Origin: Xiheimicrobium sp052034585
GTDB lineage: Bacteria > Myxococcota > Myxococcia > Myxococcales > Myxococcaceae
Reading direction: 5' to 3'
NCBI GenBank assembly: GCA_052034585.1
Contig: JBPOIJ010000105.1
Coordinates: 1-64,000, forward strand
Length of the DNA: 64,000 nt
Part shown: piece after piece, positions 12,287 to 19,553 of the stretch
Layout: each line of letters opens with the position of its first letter
Numbering within the stretch: position 1 is the first letter of the stretch
Made by a program: the position numbers and the translations under genes
The notes under the pieces: model-generated
What the model was told of the DNA's origin: nothing
Seen by the model: only the letters and a program-made list of their open reading frames with translations
Databases searched by the model: none

Positions 12287-13333
12287 ATGCCACGCACTGC
12301 CTCGGTTCCCAGTTCGCCCTCGGAGGTGCGCGCGATGTTCTCGCGCCCGCCGACCAGCAAGGACTTCGACGCGCTGAAGGCGTTCACCCGTGAGGTGTGG
12401 GCGGCCGTCGACGAGCTGCTTGGAACGCGCGCGAGTGATCCACGGCCCTTCTCGGAGTGGACGCCGCTCCAGCGCGCGCTGCTCGAGGCGCTCGCTCGCT
12501 TGCCGGCCCCGTCGCTGCTCAACGCCGACACGCTGAGCGCGAAGCTCGAGAAGGTCGGCGCCATCGGCCTCGATCTCGAGGGAGGTGACAAGCGCCTCAC
12601 TCGGTATGCCGGGCTCAGCAGACGGTCCGTTCTCGAAGACGAGGTCGACGGCCGCCCGCTGTGGCTCTGGCTCCGGTTTCGCCTCCTGGGGAAGGTGACC
12701 GACAAGGCGTGGCAGGCGGCGGTGTCGAAGCTCACCGGGAAGAAGCGGGTCGAGCTCGCCGGTCTCGCCTTCGACGGGGCCTACGATCTCAATCGCCGCT
12801 GGCCGCAACCGCGAGCGATCACGCCGAAGACCGAAGCAGAAGACGCGGGGACGCTGGTGTCGGTGCTGAAGCCGCTCCTCACGAAGGCTTCGTCGGCCGA
12901 GCTCGGTGGCGCCTTGAAGAAGGGCCCACCCGAGCTCCTCGTTCTCGCGGCGCTGCTGCTCGCCGAACGGGGAGAAGAGGTGCCCGCACGACTCGACTCC
13001 GCCGTTCGCGAGGCGATGAACCTGCCAACCTGCTCAGCGCTCGCCAACGCGCTGCTCGCCCGGCTTCCCGACGCGCGACGCGAGAAGCTCGTCGGGAGCA
13101 TCGAGCTCGTTGCCTACGACGCCACGCCGTGGCGGCTCCTCGGGAAGCTGGACGTGGCAGCGCGCTCGACGCTGGTGCTCGAGGCGCTTCGAGCCTTCAA
13201 GATGGAGTGCCGACCGTCGGTCGTCGAGGTGCTGCGCGGCGTGCTCCCCACGCTCGATGAGTCGACGAGGCAGGCGCTCGCCCGGCTCACCGGCCCGAAC
13301 GCCCGGGTCGTCGCCAAGGCACTGCGCGGCTGA
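12287..13333 (+). CDS. Hypothetical helical protein
   Basis: The 348-residue protein has no signal peptide or catalytic motif that I recognise. It is rich in Leu, Ala, Arg and Glu and looks like stacked amphipathic helices (HEAT-like) in the second half. It begins 21 bases after the preceding secreted protein and ends 35 bases before the DUF2752 gene, so it may be part of a short operon. Codon use matches its neighbours, which supports real coding. Confidence 0.7.
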   Translation: MPRTASVPSSPSEVRAMFSRPPTSKDFDALKAFTREVWAAVDELLGTRASDPRPFSEWTPLQRALLEALARLPAPSLLNADTLSAKLEKVGAIGLDLEGGDKRLTRYAGLSRRSVLEDEVDGRPLWLWLRFRLLGKVTDKAWQAAVSKLTGKKRVELAGLAFDGAYDLNRRWPQPRAITPKTEAEDAGTLVSVLKPLLTKASSAELGGALKKGPPELLVLAALLLAERGEEVPARLDSAVREAMNLPTCSALANALLARLPDARREKLVGSIELVAYDATPWRLLGKLDVAARSTLVLEALRAFKMECRPSVVEVLRGVLPTLDESTRQALARLTGPNARVVAKALRG

Positions 13334-13368
13334 CCAAACCGATTCGGCTCGTGTAGGGTGACCCTGCC

Positions 13369-13797
13369 GTGCAGCTCGTTCTTCCCGCTCGCAACCGCAC
13401 CTTGGGCACCATCGATGCGCTCGGCATCGTCGGCGTCGTCGGTCTGCTCATCGCCCGCTACGTCCCGCTCGCGAAGATCATTCCCTTCTGGGGCTGCACC
13501 TTCCGCCAGACGACCGGCGTGCCGTGCCCTGGCTGTGGCCTCACCCGCGTCGCGGACCGCGTCGCGCACTTCAACTTCTGGGGCGCCTTTCACGCCAACC
13601 CGCTCGGCACCGTCGCTGCGCTCGTCTTCGCGGTCTCGGTCGTTGCGACGATCGTCCACCTCGTCTTCGGCGTGCCGCTGCCGGAAGTGAAGCTGAGCGA
13701 GGTCGAGTGGAAGCGCGCGCGGTGGATCGCCATCGGTCTCTTCCTCGCGAACTACGCGTTCGTGGTGTTCGCCTATCGGGTGCTCCACTGGCGCTGA
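13369..13797 (+). CDS. DUF2752-family membrane protein
   Basis: The 142-residue protein starts at a GTG. It carries the family signature CPGCGLTR preceded by a Cys (FWGCTFRQTTGVPCPGCGLTR) and has about three membrane helices. The function of DUF2752 is unknown. Its TGA overlaps the region where plsY must begin, so the two are likely translationally coupled. Confidence 0.88.
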   Translation: MQLVLPARNRTLGTIDALGIVGVVGLLIARYVPLAKIIPFWGCTFRQTTGVPCPGCGLTRVADRVAHFNFWGAFHANPLGTVAALVFAVSVVATIVHLVFGVPLPEVKLSEVEWKRARWIAIGLFLANYAFVVFAYRVLHWR

Positions 13798-13808
13798 GCG
13801 AACTCTGG

Positions 13809-14375
13809 TTGGTGGTGGTCGGCTACCTCGCGGGCTCGATCCCCTTCGGCGTCATCGTCACCCACGCGCTCACCAAGAAGGACGTGCGGGCGCACGGGAG
13901 CGGGAACATCGGCGCCACCAACGTCGCGCGCGTCGCCGGGAAGAAGATCGGCGCGCTCGTGCTCGTGCTCGACGCGGTGAAGGGAACCGTTCCGGTGCTG
14001 CTCGCGCTCCACCTCGCGCCAGAGCGGCCATTGCTGCACGTCGCGGTCGCCTACGCAGCCTTCCTCGGTCACGTCTTCCCGGTGTGGCTCAAGTTCCAAG
14101 GAGGGAAGGGCGTGGCGACGGCGCTCGGGGTGTTGATCGTGCTGGTGCCCGTGGCGGCGCTCGCGGGCGCGGTGGTGTGGGGCGTGATCGTCGCCACCAC
14201 CAAGGTGAGCTCGATCGGGAGCCTCGCTGGCGGCGCGGTGGCGATCGGCGTCTCCTTCTTCCTCGGAAAGCCGCTCGAGTATCCGTTGCTCGCGGTGGTG
14301 CTGCTCGTCTCGATGGTGTGGACGCATCGAGCCAACATCGGCCGCATGGTGAAGGGCACCGAGAACAAGGTGTGA
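13809..14375 (+). CDS. plsY: Glycerol-3-phosphate acyltransferase PlsY
   Basis: The protein has the PlsY signatures GSIPFG, the GSGNIGATNVAR loop and KFQGGKGVAT, and ends in the usual THRANIGRMVKGTE. It transfers acyl from acyl-phosphate to glycerol-3-phosphate at the inner membrane, the first step of phospholipid synthesis. The start is unclear: TTG 13809 or GTG 13812 gives a slightly short first helix. CTG 13794, overlapping the previous stop as CTGA, would give a standard length. No ATG is available in frame. Confidence 0.93.
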   Translation: MVVVGYLAGSIPFGVIVTHALTKKDVRAHGSGNIGATNVARVAGKKIGALVLVLDAVKGTVPVLLALHLAPERPLLHVAVAYAAFLGHVFPVWLKFQGGKGVATALGVLIVLVPVAALAGAVVWGVIVATTKVSSIGSLAGGAVAIGVSFFLGKPLEYPLLAVVLLVSMVWTHRANIGRMVKGTENKV

Positions 14376-14378
14376 GCG

Positions 14379-15146
14379 TCAGGCGCCGCGAACCTTCGTG
14401 CGCCCCAGGAAGTCGAGGAGCGCGTTCACGAAGGTGAGTGGATGCGGCGGGCACCCGGGCACGTAGAGCACCGGAGGGACCTGCTCGAGGAAGGCCCGAT
14501 CGATGCTGGTCGAGTGCTCGTACGGCGCTCCCGAAATGCCGCAGGCCCCGACGACCACGAGGAAGCGCGGGTCGGGCATCGCGTCCCAGGCGAGCTGCAC
14601 GGCTTCGCGCATGTTCTTCGTGAGCGGCCCGGAGAGCACGAGCGCGTCGGCGTGGCGAGGTGAGGCCACCCACTCGATGCCGAAGCGCTGCGCGTCGAAG
14701 TTCACGTTCGAGATGGCGTTGAGCTCGAGCTCGCAAGCGTTGCAGCCGCCGGCCGAGACCTGCCGGAGCTTGAGGGAACGCCCGAACACCTTCGCGATCG
14801 CGCGGTTGGTCTGCACGGCCGGGCCTGGGCGCTCGGCTTCGAGCTGGAGAGAGGTCCTCTCGGTCGCGCTCATCTTCGGCTCGGCCGAGAACTGAATGCG
14901 CTTGGCCGGGCAGACCTCTTCGCAGCGACCGCAGAACGTGCAGCGGCCGAGATCGAGTCGCAGTGGCTCGAGGCTGATCGCGGCGGTGTGGCACGACTCG
15001 ACGCAGGCCTGACAGCCATCGACGCAGGGCTGACTTGCGAGCTGCGGCAGGCCTCGAAACCCCGCAGGCAGCGCCGTCTGCACGTCGCGAATGAACTGGG
15101 TGCCTTGGGAGCGACGAACGCGCAGCGCGTCGAGGAGCTGCTTCAT
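14379..15146 (-). CDS. hyfHI: Hydrogenase-4/FHL-like ferredoxin fused to NuoB-like small subunit
   Basis: The 255-residue protein fuses two complex parts. Residues 41-80 hold two [4Fe-4S] ferredoxin motifs (Cys 41/45/48/52 and the classic CTFCGRCEEVCP with Cys 69/72/75/79), like HyfH/HycF. Residues 120-250 form the NuoB/HyfI-type subunit with Cys 135, 138, 202 and 232 for the N2-like cluster. It would pass electrons between the large subunit and a soluble partner. ATG 15146 overlaps the large-subunit stop (ATGA). All twelve cluster cysteines are present, in contrast with the large subunit. Confidence 0.9.
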   Translation of the reverse strand: MKQLLDALRVRRSQGTQFIRDVQTALPAGFRGLPQLASQPCVDGCQACVESCHTAAISLEPLRLDLGRCTFCGRCEEVCPAKRIQFSAEPKMSATERTSLQLEAERPGPAVQTNRAIAKVFGRSLKLRQVSAGGCNACELELNAISNVNFDAQRFGIEWVASPRHADALVLSGPLTKNMREAVQLAWDAMPDPRFLVVVGACGISGAPYEHSTSIDRAFLEQVPPVLYVPGCPPHPLTFVNALLDFLGRTKVRGA

Positions 15147-16585
15147 AGGTCGTTCCCGCAATAGGAGAGGTCGAAGCTCTTGTTGCAGATCGGAAAGTCG
15201 GAGATGTGCTCTCCGCGCACCGCGAGCGCCAGCGCCAGCCAGTTGCGCAGCGATGGGTCCTGCACCTTGACGTGAACGAACGCGCCGTCGGCGCCGGTCT
15301 CGACGCAGTGCACGACCTCGCCGCGCCACCCTTCGACGACCGACACCGCCAGTGAGTCCGCCGCGAGCGCGACCTCGGTCACTTCGCCGAGCTGCCACGG
15401 CTCGTCGATCGCGAGCGCGCCCTCGAGCCAGCGAAGCGACGCGCCGAGCTCCTCGATTCGGAGCAGCGCTCGCGCCCAGCAATCTCCGTCTTGCACGGTG
15501 CGCGCCTCGAGCTGGGCGTAGACGGTCGCGCCAGCCCGTGCGTCGAGGGCGACTCCCGCCGATCGAGCCGTCATCCCCACGAACCCGAGTGAGCGCACCT
15601 GGTCCTTCGTCACCCGGCCGACGCCGACGAGCCGGTGCCGCACGCTCGCCGCGGTGTGAAAGAGCTGGTTGATCGGCTCGAGATCTCGCACGAGCAACCG
15701 CACGTTCGCGCGCGCGGTCTCGAGCAGGTCCTTGCTCGCTCGAAGCCCCGAGCCGCCCAGGCGAATCGCGCTCCGGCCGAAGCGGCTCCCGCAGAGGATC
15801 ATCGAGGTGTTGATCGCGGTCGTCCGCAGCCGGCCGTAGGTCGTCGCGCCAGGGAGAAACCCGATGTCGGTGCTCAGCCCCGAGAGGCCGGCGAGGTGCA
15901 TCGCCACGCGCTCGAGCTCGAGCGCGATCGCCCGTGATCGTTCGACGGCACCTTCGACGCGCCGGCCGGCGAGCGCCTCGATCGCCCCTGCCAGCGCCCA
16001 CGCGTGCGCGACGCTCGAATCACCAGCGATGGTCTCCGCCAGTGGCAACAGGTGTCGGACTTTGGTGCCGAGGAGCGCGCGCTCGACCCCGCGATGCTGG
16101 AAGCCGAGCTGAATCTCGAGGTGCCGCACCTCTTCTCCAGTGCACATGAAGCGGAAGGCGCCTGGCTCGATCACCCCGGCGTGGATCGGCCCGACCGCGA
16201 CCTCGTGCACCTCCTTCCCCGTCACGTCGTGGAACGGGTAGGTGCCGGTCTTCCCTTCCAGCGCGCCCTCGAACCGAAGCGGCTTCAGCCACGGGTGCCC
16301 TCCGACCCGCAGCCCGGTCTGCTCGTGGAGCTCACGCTCGAAGCAGTGCATCGCCGGGTGACGGCTGGTCAGCTCGTGCACGCCCTCGAGGCTCGGTACG
16401 AACGTTCGCATCGCGCTCAGCTCGCCGTTCGAGGTCTCGAAGAGCGTGGTGACGAGCACCTGCTCGCCGCTGCGCCGGCCCCAGGCGGTGACGAGCCGCG
16501 CTCCTGTCTCGAGCCGCTCTCCCACCTCGCGCCAGCTCGCCTGTGGAACCGCGGCGACCTGCCAGCACGCCCCGGTCGACTTCAT
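15143..16585 (-). CDS. hyfG: Hydrogenase large-subunit homologue lacking Ni-Fe cysteines
   Basis: The 480-residue protein combines a NuoC-like N-terminal region (about 1-120) with a NuoD/HycE-like domain. The order EIQLGFQHRGVERAL then the L1 region identifies it as the catalytic subunit family. Canonical L1 (RICGxCxxxH) reads ETIAGDSSVAH here (184-194), with both cysteines replaced. The C-terminal L2 motif (DPCxxC) reads DLSYCG (472-477), with Ser 474 and Gly 477 at the metal positions. This is typical of energy-converting hydrogenase-related (Ehr) complexes or complex I, so H2 chemistry is unlikely. The start overlaps the hyfF stop (ATGA). Confidence 0.9.
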   Translation of the reverse strand: MKSTGACWQVAAVPQASWREVGERLETGARLVTAWGRRSGEQVLVTTLFETSNGELSAMRTFVPSLEGVHELTSRHPAMHCFERELHEQTGLRVGGHPWLKPLRFEGALEGKTGTYPFHDVTGKEVHEVAVGPIHAGVIEPGAFRFMCTGEEVRHLEIQLGFQHRGVERALLGTKVRHLLPLAETIAGDSSVAHAWALAGAIEALAGRRVEGAVERSRAIALELERVAMHLAGLSGLSTDIGFLPGATTYGRLRTTAINTSMILCGSRFGRSAIRLGGSGLRASKDLLETARANVRLLVRDLEPINQLFHTAASVRHRLVGVGRVTKDQVRSLGFVGMTARSAGVALDARAGATVYAQLEARTVQDGDCWARALLRIEELGASLRWLEGALAIDEPWQLGEVTEVALAADSLAVSVVEGWRGEVVHCVETGADGAFVHVKVQDPSLRNWLALALAVRGEHISDFPICNKSFDLSYCGNDL

Positions 16586-18015
16586 CGCTGACTCCCGACG
16601 AGCGCTGCGACCGAGTGGATCAGCTCGTTCGCGCTCGAGGGAATGTAGAGCCCGAGGACCACCAGCGCGATGAAGAAGACCGCCTTGGGCCACGACGACC
16701 AGAGCGTCTGCTTCGGCCAATTCGCAGGCTGCGTTCCTTCGCCCCAGATCATGGGGAAGATCGTCCGCCCCGTCGCGACGAAGGTCATCGTGATCAACAC
16801 GCAGAACACCACGAACACCGTCATGTGCTCGCCGGCCGCGAGGCCCGAGAGGATCAGCAGCTCGCCGAAGAAGCTGCCGAACGGTGGAAAGCCGAGCAGC
16901 GCGAAGGTGCCCACCATCAGGAAGATCGCGCTGTAGGGCAGGTTCTGGAGCAGGCCCGTCACCTGCCGCGCGTCCTTGGTGTGGTAGTGCGCTTTGATCT
17001 TCCCGACCGTGAGGAAGAGGATCGCCTTCGTGAAGGCGTTGCTCATCACGTAGAGGAACAACCCGTAGGCCGCCTCTCCACCGATGCCGAGGCCGATCGC
17101 GATCACCCCGGCATGGTTGATCGACGCGAAGGCCACCAGGCGTTTGAAGCTCCGGGTGGCGACGACGCCCGCCGTCGAGACCGCCACCGAGGCGAGCCCG
17201 AGCCCGAGCAACACCATCACGATCAGCGAGGCATGGGCTGGCCCGAAGGCATGAACGACCCGCACGAGGACGAGCAGCGAGGCGTTGAACTGCACGCTCG
17301 CGAGCAAGGCCACCGTCGCGGGCGGCGCCTCGTCGTAGGTCTCGGGCAGCCACGAGTACATCGGCGCCAGGCCCAGCTTGGTGCCCAACCCGAGCAGGAG
17401 CACCAACACGCCGAGCCGGCCCCAGTCGTCCGTCGTCGAGGTCGCGAGCCCTTCGAGCGCGGCGAGCGAGAAGTCGGCGGGCAGGTCGTGAGCGCCGAGG
17501 CTACGGGACACGAGAGTGAAGCCGAGGAAGGTGAGCGAGAGCGCCACGCCGGAGAAGACGAGGTAGCTCCACGAGGCGAGCAGCGAAGCGCGGTGTGCCC
17601 GGCGAATCACCAGCGGCGCGGCGGCGAAGGTCGAGGCCTCGAGCGCCAGCCAGGCCAGCACCAGGTGATCGGCGATGAAGACGAGATCGACCGCCGCGAG
17701 GAGCAGCAGGCTCGCGGGGACGAAGGTGGGGAGCTGCTCCTTCAACGCCGGCACCGCGTCGACCCGGCCCCAGACGTACACGGCGATGCCGAAGAAGATC
17801 GGGTTCACGAAGGCGAGGAAGAGCCGCGCGGGCGCATCGGCGCGGAGCAGCAGCGGAGCCCACTCGAGCTCGCCCGACGCGGCCACTGCCCAGCTCACCA
17901 GCGTCACCCCTGCGCCCGTCAGCACCAGCACCCACTCCAGCTCCTCACGCATGCGCGCGACGGCCACGATGGCGGCGACCACCACCGGCAGCGCGACGAG
18001 GAGCACGAGGATCAC
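16582..18015 (-). CDS. hyfF: Hydrogenase-4 component F-like proton-pumping subunit (NuoN/NuoM type)
   Basis: I start at GTG 18015, which overlaps the preceding stop as GTGA; the longer frame to 18531 is a shadow of the previous gene. The 477-residue product is a polytopic antiporter-like subunit. Visible family features include LGLGTKLGLAPMYSWLPETYDEAPPA, the segment with the key lysine before the H-loop, and a Lys in FKRLVAFASINHAGVI. It probably forms one proton channel of the membrane arm. Confidence 0.9.
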   Translation of the reverse strand: MILVLLVALPVVVAAIVAVARMREELEWVLVLTGAGVTLVSWAVAASGELEWAPLLLRADAPARLFLAFVNPIFFGIAVYVWGRVDAVPALKEQLPTFVPASLLLLAAVDLVFIADHLVLAWLALEASTFAAAPLVIRRAHRASLLASWSYLVFSGVALSLTFLGFTLVSRSLGAHDLPADFSLAALEGLATSTTDDWGRLGVLVLLLGLGTKLGLAPMYSWLPETYDEAPPATVALLASVQFNASLLVLVRVVHAFGPAHASLIVMVLLGLGLASVAVSTAGVVATRSFKRLVAFASINHAGVIAIGLGIGGEAAYGLFLYVMSNAFTKAILFLTVGKIKAHYHTKDARQVTGLLQNLPYSAIFLMVGTFALLGFPPFGSFFGELLILSGLAAGEHMTVFVVFCVLITMTFVATGRTIFPMIWGEGTQPANWPKQTLWSSWPKAVFFIALVVLGLYIPSSANELIHSVAALVGSQR

Positions 18016-18638
18016 AGCACCGCCTCCTCGGCATCCATTCCCGTCGGTGGCTGCACCAGGCGGGCGAGGTACCAACGGAAGAAGCCGACCGACACCAGGA
18101 ACGCCAGGCTCACCCCGAGGCGAAGGCCGATGGGCTCGTGAGCGCCGGCCGAGGCGTGCAGCTCGAAGAGGGCCACCGCGTTCTCGATGCGCAGCAGGCC
18201 GATGATCTGGCTGAGCGGGCTCGACTGCATGCTGAGAATGAGGAACCCGAGCAGGAGCGCCGCGATCGAGACCGCCAGCAGGGTGTGGCTCGACGCGCCT
18301 GGGCTGAGCTTCGCCGCGAGCCGAAACGCCAACAACACGCACCCGAGCGCGAGGCCCCAGGAGAACAGGTTCGGCGCGACGACGTCGTTTCGCCCAGGCA
18401 CCTGGCGGGCGGAGAGCAGCCGCCACATGGTGAGCGGCGCCAGCACGCCCCGCACCGCTCCGAAGTCGACGAGCCCAATCCACCCGCTCGCGTGATCGAG
18501 CGCGCTCGGATCGTGACGGCTCGCGATCCACGCGAGGAGCAGGCCCTGCGCCGACAGGCCGACGAGGCTCACCCGCCAGTTCCCGACGAAGATCGGCAGC
18601 ACCAGCACCCCGAGGAGCGCGACGTGGAGCGTGTTCAC
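18012..18638 (-). CDS. hyfE: Hydrogenase-4 component E-like membrane subunit
   Basis: The 208-residue protein is almost wholly hydrophobic with about six helices and sits exactly where hyfE lies in the hyf order. GTG 18638 overlaps the hyfC stop (GTGA). HyfE is partly NuoK-like and contributes to the membrane arm. The assignment rests on size, topology and position. Confidence 0.8.
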   Translation of the reverse strand: MNTLHVALLGVLVLPIFVGNWRVSLVGLSAQGLLLAWIASRHDPSALDHASGWIGLVDFGAVRGVLAPLTMWRLLSARQVPGRNDVVAPNLFSWGLALGCVLLAFRLAAKLSPGASSHTLLAVSIAALLLGFLILSMQSSPLSQIIGLLRIENAVALFELHASAGAHEPIGLRLGVSLAFLVSVGFFRWYLARLVQPPTGMDAEEAVL

Positions 18639-19552
18639 GAGCCCGCTCCCCAGGCGGTCGCGAGCAGCCCCACCGTCGCCGTCACCAACGCGAAGGCGAT
18701 GTAGATGGGCACCGCCTTCAGCTTGAGCCGGGCGGTGAGCGACTCCACCAGGCCGACGACCGCCGCGAGCGCGACGCAGAGCCCGAGGTGGGTCGCCACG
18801 CCCGCGATGCTCTCCCGGTCGGCGACTGGGTTGAGGAGCGAGGCCACCAGCGACAAGCCCACCGTGAGCTTCACCGCCGCGCCGAGCTGCACCGCCGCGA
18901 GATCGGGCCCGCTGTGATCGAGCACCATCACCTCGTGCACCATCGTCAGCTCGAGGTGCGTCGTGGGATCGTCGACGGGCATGCGCGAGCCCTCGACCTG
19001 GACGACGACGAGGAGGGCGCTCACCGCGCAGAGCCAGATCGCCACCGAGGCGTCGCCGAACGAGAGCGGAAGCAGGAGCGCGCCAGCGAGGGAGCTGGCG
19101 CCGGTGGTGAGACAGAGCGCGCCGGCGACGAGGAAGATGACCGGTTCGATGAGCGTCGAGAACGTCGCCTCACGCGAGACGCCCATGCCCTCGAACGAGC
19201 TCCCAGTGTCGAGCCCGGCCAACATCATCAGGAGCCGCCCCAGCCCCCACGCGTAGGCGAACCAGACGAAGTCGAACGGGAAGGACACGAGCGCGCGGCC
19301 ACCCGACAGCGGCACCACCGCCGCGCCAGCGAGCGCCGAGACCAAGGCGACCCAGGGCGCGAGCCGGAAGAGGGCGGTGGTCGTCGGGCTGTAGACCGAC
19401 TGCTTTCGTGCCAGGCGCACCACGTCGAAGAAGGTCTGCCACAGCCGCGGGCCGCGCCGCCCCGACCAGAGCGCCTTCACCCGGTTGATGACCCCCACCA
19501 GCAGGAAGGGGAGCACCAGCAACACCAGGAGATTGCCGAGGAGCCGCGCCAC
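18635..19552 (-). CDS. hyfC: Hydrogenase-4 component C-like subunit (NuoH/HycD type)
   Basis: The 305-residue membrane protein matches the NuoH/HycD family, with the early RRGPRLWQTFFDVVRLARKQ loop, FAYAWGLGRLLMMLAGLDTGSSFEGMG and ESRMPVDDP-like GSRMPVDDPTTHLELTMVHE, which lines the quinone or coupling site. It begins at GTG 19552, one base after the hyfB stop. This subunit anchors the soluble module to the membrane. Confidence 0.93.
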   Translation of the reverse strand: MARLLGNLLVLLVLPFLLVGVINRVKALWSGRRGPRLWQTFFDVVRLARKQSVYSPTTTALFRLAPWVALVSALAGAAVVPLSGGRALVSFPFDFVWFAYAWGLGRLLMMLAGLDTGSSFEGMGVSREATFSTLIEPVIFLVAGALCLTTGASSLAGALLLPLSFGDASVAIWLCAVSALLVVVQVEGSRMPVDDPTTHLELTMVHEVMVLDHSGPDLAAVQLGAAVKLTVGLSLVASLLNPVADRESIAGVATHLGLCVALAAVVGLVESLTARLKLKAVPIYIAFALVTATVGLLATAWGAGS

Positions 19553-19553
19553 C

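Noticed and set aside
13334..13368. Possible terminator hairpin before the DUF2752 gene
   Set aside because: The AGGGT/ACCCT arms have a one-base gap and no T-run, so no stable loop can form.
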